The notes beneath the pieces are model-generated. The model had not been told where the DNA came from and searched no databases. It was given only the letters and a program-made list of their open reading frames with translations. From SIG307 sp964545045 (GTDB taxonomy: Bacteria > Bacillota > Clostridia > Lachnospirales > Lachnospiraceae), in assembly GCA_964545045.1 (NCBI GenBank), contig CAZJEN010000013.1, forward strand, positions 15,983 through 79,982: a stretch of 64,000 nucleotides of DNA. The letters are read 5' to 3'. The first letter of the stretch is position 1; every line of letters starts with the position of its first letter. Position numbers and translations under genes: made by a program. Below are positions 52,400 to 62,140 of the stretch, piece after piece.

Positions 52400-53980
52400 T
52401 TAATTTTGAGTTTCTGCAGAGTGGTCCAATTCAAACCAAAACGTAACACCGGACGTATGATTTTCCACCCCGTAGGATTGGTTATGCGCTTCCATAATTG
52501 CCTTCACGATAGACAATCCGATACCGCTGCCGCCGTATTCCCTTGTCCGGGCCTTATCCACCTTGTAAAACTTAATCCAGATATTGTCCATATCCGTCTC
52601 CGGTATCTGTGCTCCCGTATTAAACACAGCGACCCGTACTCTGCTTCCCTTCGGAATAATTTTTACTTCGATTCGCTTTTCTCCGTCCACATGGTGAAAC
52701 GCATTACTGATATAATTGGTCAATACCTCTTCTACCATATATTCGTCGGCCCACACATAAACCGGCTCTGTCTCCGAAAAACAGACCGAAACCTCCTTTT
52801 GTGTGGCCAATATCTCTGTCGACCCCAATACGGCACGGATCACCGCAGTCAAATCAAACCTTGCAAACTCTAACGGTGCGGTTCCGTACTCCAACTGATT
52901 CAGCGTCAACAGCTTCTTTACCAACGAATTCATCTTTGCGGCCTCGTCAATGATTACATCGCAATAGAATTCGCGGTCTTCCGGACTTTCGTTTATATTA
53001 TCCTTTAACCCTTCCGCATACCCCTGAATCAAAGCAATCGGAGTCTTTAACTCATGGGTTACATTGGAAAGAAAATCCTTCCGGACTTCCTCCGCCCGGG
53101 TTTTCCGTTCGATATCCACCTGTAATTCATTATTCGCACTCTTTAGCTCTGAAATCGTCCTTTCCAGCTTTTCCGACAGTACATTCATACTGTGCCCCAA
53201 GGTTCCGAATTCATCCTGGCTCTTTGCCTCATATTTTACGTCAAAATTCAATTCCGACATTTCCTTGGAAATCTGCGCCAGCTTTAAAATCGGCTTTGTA
53301 AACCGGCGACTGACAAAAAACATAATCACGGAAATCACCAGCGCACTGACTAATCCCACATAAATCAAAAACTTATTGGCAACTTCCACACTTTCCTGCA
53401 TGGACTCTACATTAGAGCGCATCAGAATGATGTCTCCGTTCTGCAAAAAACCTACCAATTCAATGTATTTTGATTGCATTCTGGCATCATAAAGAGAAAA
53501 AATGCTGTAGGTCTCCGTTTCCAATTCCAACTCTTTTTCTTCTACCTTCTGACCGAATCCCGGTAAATAATAATCCCCGATTAAATCCCGGATTACACCA
53601 TCGTCCTGATCCTTTTCCCCACGACTTCCGAAAAAGTATTTTATAATATCCCTCGGATTTTTTGCACGCGATAAATCCGCTCCTATCACTGCGGTTACAT
53701 TAGACTTCGTACACAAAATATCAAGTTCTAATTGCTGCTCCTCCGACAGAAGTACTTCCTCATCCTTCGTTCCTTCTTCCGCGACACTGCCGGCATCTAA
53801 CGTTGCCGCCAACCGGTTGATCTCCTCATACACCGCCCCCAGCGTCTTTTGCTTACTTTTCTCATAATACTTTACCAGGAAAGAATTATTTAAAACCACG
53901 CAAAGGGCAACCGTACCGAAAATTGCGGCAAAGGTCAGAACAATCATTTTTACTCTTACGGAATGCTTCCCGTGCTTCAT
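52400..53980 (-). CDS. Membrane sensor histidine kinase (second system)
   Basis: 526 residues. Helices at about 12-32 and 205-228 enclose an acidic extracellular sensor of about 170 residues; HAMP, then a coiled coil, HisKA with NVTHELKTPIA and an ATPase domain with NYISNAF, NTGAQIP and GSGIGLSIVK. Its response regulator gene ends 3 bp upstream. Signal unknown. VanS/ResE-like by layout. Confidence 0.92.
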   Translation of the reverse strand: MKHGKHSVRVKMIVLTFAAIFGTVALCVVLNNSFLVKYYEKSKQKTLGAVYEEINRLAATLDAGSVAEEGTKDEEVLLSEEQQLELDILCTKSNVTAVIGADLSRAKNPRDIIKYFFGSRGEKDQDDGVIRDLIGDYYLPGFGQKVEEKELELETETYSIFSLYDARMQSKYIELVGFLQNGDIILMRSNVESMQESVEVANKFLIYVGLVSALVISVIMFFVSRRFTKPILKLAQISKEMSELNFDVKYEAKSQDEFGTLGHSMNVLSEKLERTISELKSANNELQVDIERKTRAEEVRKDFLSNVTHELKTPIALIQGYAEGLKDNINESPEDREFYCDVIIDEAAKMNSLVKKLLTLNQLEYGTAPLEFARFDLTAVIRAVLGSTEILATQKEVSVCFSETEPVYVWADEYMVEEVLTNYISNAFHHVDGEKRIEVKIIPKGSRVRVAVFNTGAQIPETDMDNIWIKFYKVDKARTREYGGSGIGLSIVKAIMEAHNQSYGVENHTSGVTFWFELDHSAETQN

Positions 53981-53983
53981 ACC

Positions 53984-54655
53984 TTACACCTCGAATTTGT
54001 AACCCATCCCCCAGATGGTCTTGATATAATCGCCTTTGTCACCCATTTTACTGCGAAGTTTCTTTACATGGGTGTCAATGGTTCTGGCATCTCCGAAATA
54101 GTCATAGTTCCATACATTATTTAAAATACGTTCTCTCGACAAGGCAATGCCCTTGTTATCGATAAAATACGTAAGTAATTCAAATTCCTTTACACTTAAC
54201 TCAATAGGCTGTCCATCCACAAACACCTGATGAGCCGACTTATCCAGCATAATACCGCCAATTTCCGTGGTTTCTGCAGCCACCGTCCCGGCTCTGCGTA
54301 AAATTGCTTCCACTCTTGCCACTAAAATCTTCGGACTGAAGGGCTTTGAAATATACTCGTCCACGCCCAGCTCAAACCCAAGGAGTTCGTCCCGCTCATC
54401 ACTTTTTGCCGTCAGCATAATAATCGGCACGTTGGAATACTGGCGAATCTCTTTACACACCTGCCAGCCGTCCATCTTCGGCATCATCACATCCAGAATA
54501 ATCAACTCGATATTTTTTTGTTCGAAAAACAAATCTACCGCTTCTTCACCATTTTCCGCCTCGATCACCTCATAATTGTTTTTTGCCAAAAAATCATGTA
54601 CAAGCTTGCGCATACGGCTCTCGTCATCTACCACCAGTATTTTCGTACGTTCCAT
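53984..54655 (-). CDS. OmpR-family response regulator (second system)
   Basis: 223 residues. Receiver with DDE, phospho-acceptor Asp in IILDVMMPKMDG and Lys in YISKPFSPK, then a winged helix with RTIDTHVKKLRSKMG and the C-terminal GMGYKFEV. Partner of the adjacent kinase. Start at 54655 with AGGAGG 8 bases upstream. Confidence 0.93.
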   Translation of the reverse strand: MERTKILVVDDESRMRKLVHDFLAKNNYEVIEAENGEEAVDLFFEQKNIELIILDVMMPKMDGWQVCKEIRQYSNVPIIMLTAKSDERDELLGFELGVDEYISKPFSPKILVARVEAILRRAGTVAAETTEIGGIMLDKSAHQVFVDGQPIELSVKEFELLTYFIDNKGIALSRERILNNVWNYDYFGDARTIDTHVKKLRSKMGDKGDYIKTIWGMGYKFEV

Positions 54656-54747
54656 CAAGCCTACCTCCTAATCTGAAGCTTTTTCCTTTATGCTAACACG
54701 GGATTATGGAAAAACTGTGTCCGAATCCGTATCGAATTGTGAACGGC

Positions 54748-55329
54748 TTACTGCAATTCCTGTTCCTTTTGCAGTAACTCCCTCTCCCATTCCGTCAGGC
54801 TTTCCTCCCACAAATGAAGACGCTCGTCCCACTCGGTCAGTTCTTCCTTCCAACCGGCATACTTATCCAGTACCTTCTGCTCATGATCCGCAAAGGGTGA
54901 TGTGGTTCCGAACAGACGAATCGCAAACAAAATCACAATTACAATGCACAGTACCACTACCGTAAAAGTCAGACGCTTACACTTTTCTTTGTAAAACTCC
55001 AACAGCTTGCGTTCTTTCGTCATCTTAGGGTCAAAACGCACCTTCTCCTTTTTTACCGGTTCCGGCAAAGGCTTCAGACTGCTTTCTGCCACAGTTCCGG
55101 TGTCTAAGGCTCTGGAACGCAGTTCCTGCAAAAACGCAATTCCCAGTACCGTTACCAGTGTTCCCTTTTCAATCAGTCTGTTATACAACTTCACTACCGT
55201 TTTTACATTTCCCAAATCCGCCTGGGACCGGATATAAGCTACAACCTCCGCTTCCTTCTTTGCTTCGGCAAGCTCCTCCTCCGACTGAAATGTAAAGCCC
55301 TGATAGGTATAAACTTTTCCCTTTTCCAT
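54748..55329 (-). CDS. Unknown single-helix membrane protein with coiled-coil ends
   Basis: 193 residues, not recognised. Residues 1-120 are soluble with EEELAEAKKEAEVVAYIRSQ helices, one membrane helix at about 121-143, and a C-terminal 50-residue coiled coil rich in Trp and Glu (TEWDERLHLWEESLTEWEREL). A paralogue-type name cannot be given. It has its own promoter carrying a palindrome, and lies upstream of the response regulator. Confidence 0.65.
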   Translation of the reverse strand: MEKGKVYTYQGFTFQSEEELAEAKKEAEVVAYIRSQADLGNVKTVVKLYNRLIEKGTLVTVLGIAFLQELRSRALDTGTVAESSLKPLPEPVKKEKVRFDPKMTKERKLLEFYKEKCKRLTFTVVVLCIVIVILFAIRLFGTTSPFADHEQKVLDKYAGWKEELTEWDERLHLWEESLTEWERELLQKEQELQ

Positions 55330-55355
55330 TCTGTTCCTTCTTTCTAAAAAACGCT

Positions 55356-55406
55356 CTATACTACACTAACCTAAATTTAGTATAGCATAAAGCGTTTTGT
55401 TTGCAA
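55356..55406 (-). promoter_or_regulatory. Promoter plus 8-bp-arm palindrome before the 54748-55329 gene
   Basis: TTGCAA (55406-55401), 16-bp spacer, TATACT (55384-55379). CTATACTA (55356-55363) and TAGTATAG (55378-55385) are inverted repeats with a 14-base gap that cover the -10 box and the start point, the usual place for a repressor. Confidence 0.55.
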
Positions 55407-55417
55407 AGATTTTTCTG

Positions 55418-56587
55418 TTACATCATTTCGTTTGCCGATGCTGCATTTTTCTTTAATACACTGCGTAAAATCGCAGCCAACACAAGCACAACACCGATAC
55501 CGATCATCGTAACACCAAACTTGGACATTTCCGCAAAGAACGGAGAAATAATGCCGCCGCAGATATCTACGATAACGTCGGTGAACTCCGCCACCTCCGG
55601 GTCTGCTCCGATTTCATCCCGGATAAGAGAAAGAATCTTACCCTCCAAAAGAGTTATCAGCTTACAAAGCAGACCACCCAAAATCAGAGCCACAGACGGG
55701 ACCACAAAGCCTGCGGTTCCGAACCAGAAGCAAACAAGAAGCAACACTACCGCCACCAGTACAATTGCATAGGCAACCGTTTTTATCGTATCCTTCTTTG
55801 CACTGATTTCATCTAATAAATCAAACAACCAACGAACATCCGGGTCCTGAACAGCTTCTGCAAGTGCCTGATTAATCTCAACCTCAAGCTCCTCTTCCAT
55901 CGCATCCATTTCATCATCAAAAGATTCTAACATGCCGTCATCCCAGCCACGTTCAAACTCTGCCATTTCCTCATCGAAAAGCTTTTCATACGCACCTGCT
56001 CCGAACTGTGCATCATATGCTGTTTCCAATTCCTCTAAGGAGTTCACCCCATACTCGGAATACCTGCCTAAAATTTCCTGCTCGATTGTGTCTTTGGAAG
56101 ACTGAATAAACCCTTCGGAAAAGTACTTCGATTCAGTCCCTTCAAAGCAAGCGGAATAAAAATCATCAAAGCCGTTTTCCGCAATGTCATCCATTCCGTC
56201 ACGGAATCCTTCCACCATACTGTCGAACTTTAACTGAGGTTCTGTTCCGTTATAAAAACAATCAATAAATGCAATTACCATTTCATCAATTGTATCCACG
56301 GTAATACAGTCACGTACCATCTCCTCGAAAAAGGCGTTGCTTAATGTATCGTCATTTTGGATTTCCGTCAACACTTCATCCATGACAAGCTGATGTACCT
56401 TCTCCGAAAGCTTTGCTTCCTGTACCGTTTTTTCGATTTCTTCCTGCGACACCGACTGAGACAGTGCCACCATCGCACCGCCTACCGGTATTCCCGCAAT
56501 CAAGCCCGGAACCAAAACCAAACTGAAAATAATACCGAACACCATCAAAACCGTTTTTAATGTATTGCCTTTCTTGTTCTCTTCCAT
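55418..56587 (-). CDS. Unknown acidic membrane protein (389 residues)
   Basis: Not recognised. An N-terminal helix (about 12-32, VLMVFGIIFSLVLVPGLIAG), a large acidic extracytoplasmic part (35-265) rich in Glu and Asp, then three hydrophobic segments (about 275-300, 302-325 and 350-378). Start at 56587 has AGAGGGG upstream. Monocistronic, with promoter TTGCAA-16-TATACT at 56668-56641. Its neighbours give no functional clue. Confidence 0.65.
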   Translation of the reverse strand: MEENKKGNTLKTVLMVFGIIFSLVLVPGLIAGIPVGGAMVALSQSVSQEEIEKTVQEAKLSEKVHQLVMDEVLTEIQNDDTLSNAFFEEMVRDCITVDTIDEMVIAFIDCFYNGTEPQLKFDSMVEGFRDGMDDIAENGFDDFYSACFEGTESKYFSEGFIQSSKDTIEQEILGRYSEYGVNSLEELETAYDAQFGAGAYEKLFDEEMAEFERGWDDGMLESFDDEMDAMEEELEVEINQALAEAVQDPDVRWLFDLLDEISAKKDTIKTVAYAIVLVAVVLLLVCFWFGTAGFVVPSVALILGGLLCKLITLLEGKILSLIRDEIGADPEVAEFTDVIVDICGGIISPFFAEMSKFGVTMIGIGVVLVLAAILRSVLKKNAASANEMM

Positions 56588-56640
56588 ATGAATCCCCTCT
56601 GGTTTCCTTTGTATTGCGGGCAATCCTTTCCCGCATTTTC

Positions 56641-56668
56641 AGTATATCACAATGAACTTTTTTTGCAA
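56641..56668 (-). promoter_or_regulatory. Promoter of the 55418-56587 gene
   Basis: TTGCAA (56668-56663), 16-bp spacer, TATACT (56646-56641) on the minus strand, 54 bp before the start codon; it is only a few bases after the permease stop codon. Confidence 0.55.
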
Positions 56669-56673
56669 GCAAA

Positions 56674-58257
56674 TTACGAACGAATACGAAATGTTTTCGG
56701 TGCAATTCTATATACCAACACACATGCCGCCACCGAGTACAAAATACAAAACACAATCGTTGCAAGCCCGAATGCAAACGTAGGCAACCGAAGCTGCATC
56801 ATAACATAACAGGCAACGTAAGTCACTGCCATAATAATCTGATACATTCCGTTCTTAATCTCTGTCCCTGCATTATACGGCTGTAACAGATAGTACAACG
56901 TCAAATAGTGTACGGAGAAAAAGATGCTCATACACACAACAGAAACTATAATAATCACATAATTGAGCGGATTGTCCGTTCCGCCGGACACAAACAACAA
57001 AAGTGCCAATCCGCCGCCCACGACGCCTGCCGGCAAAAGATTTACCTTTATAATCTCCCAAAGCCGGATACGGAACAACTTCAAAATCATCTTCGGCTGC
57101 TTGTAAAAGGAATAGGTTAACAAGCTGTGGTCGCAGTTTACGAACAAAGCTCTCGTAAATCCTGTTCCACGGTTCATCACATACATGATAAACACAAAAT
57201 ACGGCAGAAAAACCATCACCAGCTCATTCACTTCCGCCTTTTCCTCCGGCATTGCCGCAAGCAACACCAACAATCCGGCAAAAATCACCGCTGCAACAAC
57301 AGAAATCTTTTTTGCGGAACTCCATAAAATCTTTCGGTGTCGCTTGATAAACAACTCATTTAAATACTCAAACCCCTTTTTATCACTGAAAATATTCGTA
57401 TCCGCACTGATTTTCTTTTGATCCTGCTTCTGTTGAAGCTCCCTTTGTACGTTCGGATCTAAGAAAACCATGGACCCGAATAAGATTTCCTTGTACATGG
57501 CATGGTACTGTGTAAAGGTAATAATCTTTCCGAGAGACAGAGCTCCCGCCAAAATCACAACACCCATAATGCCTACACTAACCGCCCGCGGAATCATAAT
57601 CTCAAATACAGGCAGACCGTATGCTATCAACAGTAACACCGCTGCCAGAATAAGACGTGTCACATTCTGATTGTTTTCTCTCACGACCTTCCGCTTTTTC
57701 TCATAACGGGCCAACTCCATAGCCGCGTAAATAAGCTTCATTCCGGCCACAAACAACGGAATCAGAAGACATTCCCAAACCTCCAGTCCTGCCGAACGAC
57801 CGAATATAAAGCCGAACACCGAAAAGCCCAAAAGCAACCGGATTATCTGGTAAAAATAATTCAATAAGGTATATCCCTTTGCCTCCATCCCTAACTGAAT
57901 CATAGCATAATATTTATCCTTAGAGGGATCAAACATATACGTATTCAAATAAGACCCGATGACGGACAACAGCAGCAACAGATATAAAAAGAAGGATGCT
58001 TCCGTCTCCCCCGTTATCTTGAGAAGATCAATGGGTACTACAAACATCAAAAGGAAGTATAACAGCTTTCCCAAAAAAGCAGAAAGCACCTCCCAAATCC
58101 AGAACAATACATTCGCAAACACCTTTAATCCGCGAGACTGATATGCCTTTTCGGGAATCAATTTTTTAATCAACGGTATTTGCTTTAGGGAATAAATTAT
58201 GCAATTCACACGATACGTGTTTTTTAAAGCAAACGAAAGTCGCAATGTCTTACTCAT
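56674..58257 (-). CDS. ABC transporter permease
   Basis: 527 residues with about twelve hydrophobic segments and no other domain, an ABC-2-like exporter permease. The start at 58257 overlaps the end of the ATPase gene by 8 bp, with GGGAGG before it, so they form a transporter. Substrate unknown. The long form with many helices is seen in exporters of peptides or antibiotics, but the sequence alone does not decide. Confidence 0.8.
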   Translation of the reverse strand: MSKTLRLSFALKNTYRVNCIIYSLKQIPLIKKLIPEKAYQSRGLKVFANVLFWIWEVLSAFLGKLLYFLLMFVVPIDLLKITGETEASFFLYLLLLLSVIGSYLNTYMFDPSKDKYYAMIQLGMEAKGYTLLNYFYQIIRLLLGFSVFGFIFGRSAGLEVWECLLIPLFVAGMKLIYAAMELARYEKKRKVVRENNQNVTRLILAAVLLLIAYGLPVFEIMIPRAVSVGIMGVVILAGALSLGKIITFTQYHAMYKEILFGSMVFLDPNVQRELQQKQDQKKISADTNIFSDKKGFEYLNELFIKRHRKILWSSAKKISVVAAVIFAGLLVLLAAMPEEKAEVNELVMVFLPYFVFIMYVMNRGTGFTRALFVNCDHSLLTYSFYKQPKMILKLFRIRLWEIIKVNLLPAGVVGGGLALLLFVSGGTDNPLNYVIIIVSVVCMSIFFSVHYLTLYYLLQPYNAGTEIKNGMYQIIMAVTYVACYVMMQLRLPTFAFGLATIVFCILYSVAACVLVYRIAPKTFRIRS

Positions 58258-58957
58258 TTCCTTCCTCCCGCAATGCCGCAATAATCTTCTCCTTAAACTC
58301 CCTGCTGTCCAGATTCGATTTATCCACAACCTCCAGTACTCCGTGGTTTAAAAGTACAATCTCATCACACAAATCCAATGCCAAATCCATAATGTGAGTA
58401 GAAAAAATCGTAATACAGTCCGTCTTTAACGAACGAAGCAACTGCTTCATCTCCTCCGCCACTACCACATCCAGAGAAGTCAACGGCTCATCCAAAAGCA
58501 GCACCTTCGGCCGCGCAATCATGTTAATTAACATCTGCATCTTGTTCTTCATACCGTGGGAATAGTCCTTTAACAGCTTATCCCGGTCCTCCGAATCGAT
58601 ACTGACATACTCAAAATATTCGTCAATGGTTTTCTTTTCCGCAATCCGGTTCTCATGAATATCCAGGAAAAACTTCAGAAACTCCCGGCCGGTCAAAAAC
58701 TCCGGTACCGTCGGTGTAGAAAGAACATACCCGATATCCTCCGGCACAATCTTACACTCGCCGACCTCCGTCTCCAGAAAAAATCTGCCTCCGTCTGTTT
58801 TGATATCGCCGTTGATACAATTAAACAATGTGGTTTTTCCCGCACCGTTTCTTCCCAAAAGGCCATAGATTTTCCCTGTTTCAAAAGAAAAATCAATATC
58901 CTTTAATACCTGCTTTTTTTCAAAACTCTTGGATAGATGCTCAATTGTAAACTTCAT
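58250..58957 (-). CDS. ABC transporter ATP-binding protein
   Basis: 235 residues. Walker A LLGRNGAGKTT (34-44), signature YSHGMKNKM (a degenerate LSGGQ), Walker B LLLDEPLTSLD and switch His in STHIMD. Energises the permease encoded next. Typical of CcmA/BcrA-like exporters. Expressed from a promoter with TATAAT at 59024-59019. Confidence 0.9.
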   Translation of the reverse strand: MKFTIEHLSKSFEKKQVLKDIDFSFETGKIYGLLGRNGAGKTTLFNCINGDIKTDGGRFFLETEVGECKIVPEDIGYVLSTPTVPEFLTGREFLKFFLDIHENRIAEKKTIDEYFEYVSIDSEDRDKLLKDYSHGMKNKMQMLINMIARPKVLLLDEPLTSLDVVVAEEMKQLLRSLKTDCITIFSTHIMDLALDLCDEIVLLNHGVLEVVDKSNLDSREFKEKIIAALREEGNE

Positions 58958-59018
58958 TCTTTTACTCCCTTCTTATACCTTTTATTTTCTTTCTCGCTCT
59001 ACCTTTTTAAAGTATCAC

Positions 59019-59053
59019 ATTATAAAGCAAGCGGCACTGCTACTGCGTGCCGC
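59019..59053 (-). terminator. Hairpin and -10 box between papain-like gene and ABC genes
   Basis: GCGGCAC (59031-59037) and GTGCCGC (59047-59053) make a 7-bp stem after the papain-like gene; on the minus strand it runs into TTGCTTTATAATG, so the terminator tail also contains the TATAAT (59024-59019) likely used by the ABC operon. Confidence 0.55.
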
Positions 59054-59105
59054 TCCGGTATCCATAAGTGTTTCATTCCTCATATATGTTCTCCCTACCC
59101 CAAAA

Positions 59106-59675
59106 CTAACACGACAAAGCAAATCTCTTCTGTGCCAACCCTCCCAAGGTTCCTTCATAACAAAGCTCCATCTCCGGAAGGCTTAAAAAATCCACCGGAT
59201 GATACAACTCCGGACACTTGGTCAGTTCCATAATCCCTACTTCATTTAACGTCTCCGCTACAAACTGGGAACAAAAATACTTGTTCCGACGCTTGTACGG
59301 AATCCCGAAAAAGCATAAAAACGTACCTAATACACTGTACTGGAAACGCTTCTGCACCGGAAGCATCCTTTTGAACTTCCTGCGGATTGCCCGGTAGGAC
59401 TTCTCCGAAACCTCCAACCGATACAACGCGCAAGGTGCGTTTTTACACTTTGCCATCATACCGGATTCAATGCTCTCATGTACAAACCCTGCCGGTAGCG
59501 GTAATCTGGTATACCGTCTCGCAAAGCTGTAAAACTGTGTACAATCACCGGAAAATCCGATAGACACATGAGTATACGGTTCCTTTGTTGCTATATGTAT
59601 TACTCTGGAGAGTAAGGATTGTGTACGTAATAATAAAATATAAAGCTCCCTGGTTCCCTGTTCTTTCTTTGCCAT
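59106..59675 (-). CDS. YiiX-like permuted papain-fold hydrolase
   Basis: 189 residues. The permuted NlpC/P60 arrangement is suggested by THVSIGF early (His) and YFCSQFVAETL (Cys) late. Such enzymes cut amide or lipid-linked bonds; the substrate here is unknown. No signal peptide. Start at 59675 is ATG with GAAGGTG upstream. Promoter at 59738-59766. Confidence 0.7.
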   Translation of the reverse strand: MAKKEQGTRELYILLLRTQSLLSRVIHIATKEPYTHVSIGFSGDCTQFYSFARRYTRLPLPAGFVHESIESGMMAKCKNAPCALYRLEVSEKSYRAIRRKFKRMLPVQKRFQYSVLGTFLCFFGIPYKRRNKYFCSQFVAETLNEVGIMELTKCPELYHPVDFLSLPEMELCYEGTLGGLAQKRFALSC

Positions 59676-59910
59676 TATCAATATCACCTTCCCTAAACAC
59701 GGCCCCTAAACCGTTCTGACAAATTATAATCGATACCATTATAGTATATTATCCGTCGAAACGCAAGTAGTTCTGTCCTCCTATGTCTGCCAATTTGTTC
59801 CGTCCCGTTTATCATATTCATTTCGGGCTGCCGCAAACCTTTCTCACCATCGACAGCCCGGAATCACATAGAACCCGCATTTTTTCGAAAATCAAAGTTC
59901 TGCTTTTGCC
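59676..59910. other. Intergenic region with one promoter and one hairpin
   Basis: Contains the promoter TTGCGT (59766-59761), 17-bp spacer, TATAAT (59743-59738) for the papain-like gene, and a 10-bp hairpin CGGGCTGCCG/CGACAGCCCG (59826-59835 and 59854-59863, one G-T pair) after the dehydrogenase gene, without a T-run. Nothing else recognised. Confidence 0.5.
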
Positions 59911-60945
59911 CTAAAAACACCGTTCCTTGTGCTCTCTCTTACAATTTCCGTCCTTTGCGCACCGGTAACAAATCTCATTCGGCAACGCCTCTCCGGCAAA
60001 GTACTGCCGCAAGTTCTCCAGGGTGGTCTCCGCAATGTTTCTTAGCGCTTCTCTGGTCAAAAACGCCTGATGAGACGTCAAAAGCACATTCGGCATGGAA
60101 ATAATTCGTGCCAATTCATCGTCCGGCATTACCGCACCGGAATAGTCCTCATAGAAATAATCCCCTTCTTCCTCGTACACATCCAGGCCTGCCGCACCGA
60201 TTTTTCCTTCCTTTAATCCCTCAATCAGTGCTGCGGAATCAATGAGCGCACCACGGGAGGTATTTACCAATATTACGCCGTCCTTCATCGTATCAATGGC
60301 CTTATCATCCACCAGATGATAAGACTCCTTCGTCAGAGGACAGTGAAGGGAAATCATATCGGAATGTCTGCACAGCTCCTCAAAGGACACATAACGAACC
60401 CCGTCCCGCTCCCTCGGATACGGATCGTACGCCAACACCTTCATGCCGAACCCCAAACAGATATCGATAAACACCTGGCCGATTTTTCCGGTTCCCACCA
60501 CTCCCATGGTCTTTCCGTGAAAATCCGTACCGAGAAGACCGATTAAGCTGAAATTATACTCCCTGATACGGTTGTAGGCACGGTAAAGCTTCCGGTTAAG
60601 TGCAAGAAACATTCCCATAGTAAACTCCGCAACCGCATAAGGGGAATAGGCCGGTACCCGAACAATGTGTACCTTACCGTAAGCCTCTTTAAAATCCACA
60701 TTATTGTAACCCGCACACCGAAGTGCCACAATAGAGATCCCCATATCCGACAAAGCACTCAATACCTCGGCATTCACTCTGTCATTTACAAAGGCCACCA
60801 CCGCATCGCAACCCTGTGCAAATACTACACTCCGCTCATTGAGCTTCGAGTCACAATACAGAATTTCAAAATTATATTCCTTGGCAAAGGGATCAAAATA
60901 AATCTTGTCATAAGGTTTCGCATCAAAAAAGCATAATTTCTTCAT
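59911..60945 (-). CDS. D-2-hydroxyacid dehydrogenase (D-lactate dehydrogenase-like) with Cys-rich tail
   Basis: 344 residues. NAD site GVVGTGKIGQVF, catalytic Arg in VNTSRGALID, Glu in GLDVYEEEGDYFYED, and His in LTSHQAFLT; the sequence is close to fermentative D-lactate dehydrogenase. The last 22 residues (NEICYRCAKDGNCKREHKERCF) add four cysteines absent from standard LdhA. Reduces pyruvate to D-lactate if the assignment holds. Confidence 0.85.
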   Translation of the reverse strand: MKKLCFFDAKPYDKIYFDPFAKEYNFEILYCDSKLNERSVVFAQGCDAVVAFVNDRVNAEVLSALSDMGISIVALRCAGYNNVDFKEAYGKVHIVRVPAYSPYAVAEFTMGMFLALNRKLYRAYNRIREYNFSLIGLLGTDFHGKTMGVVGTGKIGQVFIDICLGFGMKVLAYDPYPRERDGVRYVSFEELCRHSDMISLHCPLTKESYHLVDDKAIDTMKDGVILVNTSRGALIDSAALIEGLKEGKIGAAGLDVYEEEGDYFYEDYSGAVMPDDELARIISMPNVLLTSHQAFLTREALRNIAETTLENLRQYFAGEALPNEICYRCAKDGNCKREHKERCF

Positions 60946-61008
60946 AAACGCCTCCGTTTCGCAGTCTTTTTTCCTTAGTATGCCTTATTTTTCCAACCTT
61001 ATACAAAA

Positions 61009-62025
61009 TCAAAGTTCCCATAACAAATCCAGTAACTGTTCCGTCCGTTCGGTAATCGCCGCAAAATCCACGCATTCCCGATAAATCCCTTCCAAAGTAT
61101 CATGAATTTGTTTACATTCCTCAAAGCACAGCATGGCTGCCTCCTCCATACGCCGCGCTTCGCTTCCGTAACGCTCGGCAAGCTTATGACAATCCCGTTT
61201 CATAAATCCTTTTGTCGTTAGTAACGTTCCATCGTTTCCACCCATTGTAGTCAGAAAAAAGTCCTGCTCCCGAAGTAGCATATGGTTCACATACTGCGGA
61301 CAAAGGGGACTGCAAAACAGCTCTTTTTTATCGTTCTGTATTGCCTTAGAAAGCATATCCGTTATCACATCCTTCTCGGCCCCCAGCACCCGGTACACCC
61401 TTTTTCCCGCGCAATGCTCCTTTGCAAAGCTGACTCTTCCTTTACAACTGAGCGCATCCAGAAACAGGCGTCTGGTCTGCCGCTCCTCCCCTCTTCCGAT
61501 TCGTTCCTCAATCTCCTTTGCCTGTTTTTTTATCTTTTCCATATCTACACAATCCGCAATCTCCCTGTAACGTTCCTCTTCCAATGCCTTTGCCGCCCGT
61601 AGGAACGCATATCCTCTACGATAACTGCGCTTATTTTTCCGTGTCAGGGCTTCCACCTCATCCCGGTAGCCGATAATCCGGTTCCGGTCAATCTGCTCTC
61701 CCAGATTCACAATTTCCTCCACCGCCCCCGGGAACTGCGGGTCCATGGTATGAGGCGATGTTGCATCCGCAAACACAATTCCCTGTTTTATCAAACGCAC
61801 CGCATCCAGACTGTCCGGGTCACCGGAGCAATAAAACAGTTCCACTTCTTCTCCCGCTTCCTCGGCCTTTGCTGCCACTCGTTTCATTAAGGTACTCTTT
61901 CCTACCCCCGGGCCTCCCTTAATCATAAAATACCGTGTAAGCCGCGCCCACGACGGTACCACACCGTCAAAATAGTTATGAAAACCTTCTCCGCTGTTGC
62001 TGCCCGAAAAATAACATTGTCCCAT
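61009..62025 (-). CDS. P-loop ATPase of the PRK06851 type
   Basis: 338 residues. Walker A KGGPGVGKSTLM at about 36-47, followed by ELFYCSGDPDSLDAVRL and ATSPHTMDP. The second half mirrors the first (ELFCSPLCPQYVNHMLL) but has lost its P-loop, suggesting an internal duplication with one dead domain. Function unknown; divergent from dpaAB, so a sporulation link is possible. Start is ATG 62025 with TTGGAG upstream. Confidence 0.72.
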   Translation of the reverse strand: MGQCYFSGSNSGEGFHNYFDGVVPSWARLTRYFMIKGGPGVGKSTLMKRVAAKAEEAGEEVELFYCSGDPDSLDAVRLIKQGIVFADATSPHTMDPQFPGAVEEIVNLGEQIDRNRIIGYRDEVEALTRKNKRSYRRGYAFLRAAKALEEERYREIADCVDMEKIKKQAKEIEERIGRGEERQTRRLFLDALSCKGRVSFAKEHCAGKRVYRVLGAEKDVITDMLSKAIQNDKKELFCSPLCPQYVNHMLLREQDFFLTTMGGNDGTLLTTKGFMKRDCHKLAERYGSEARRMEEAAMLCFEECKQIHDTLEGIYRECVDFAAITERTEQLLDLLWEL

Positions 62026-62140
62026 ACTAACTCCAATCAAGTATCGTTCTCCCTATTTTATTCCGTAAGATTTCCCTTCGTGCACACACCAAACCGATTC
62101 CTCTGAATACACTGTGGTATAAAAAACAAAGGAGTCGCTT

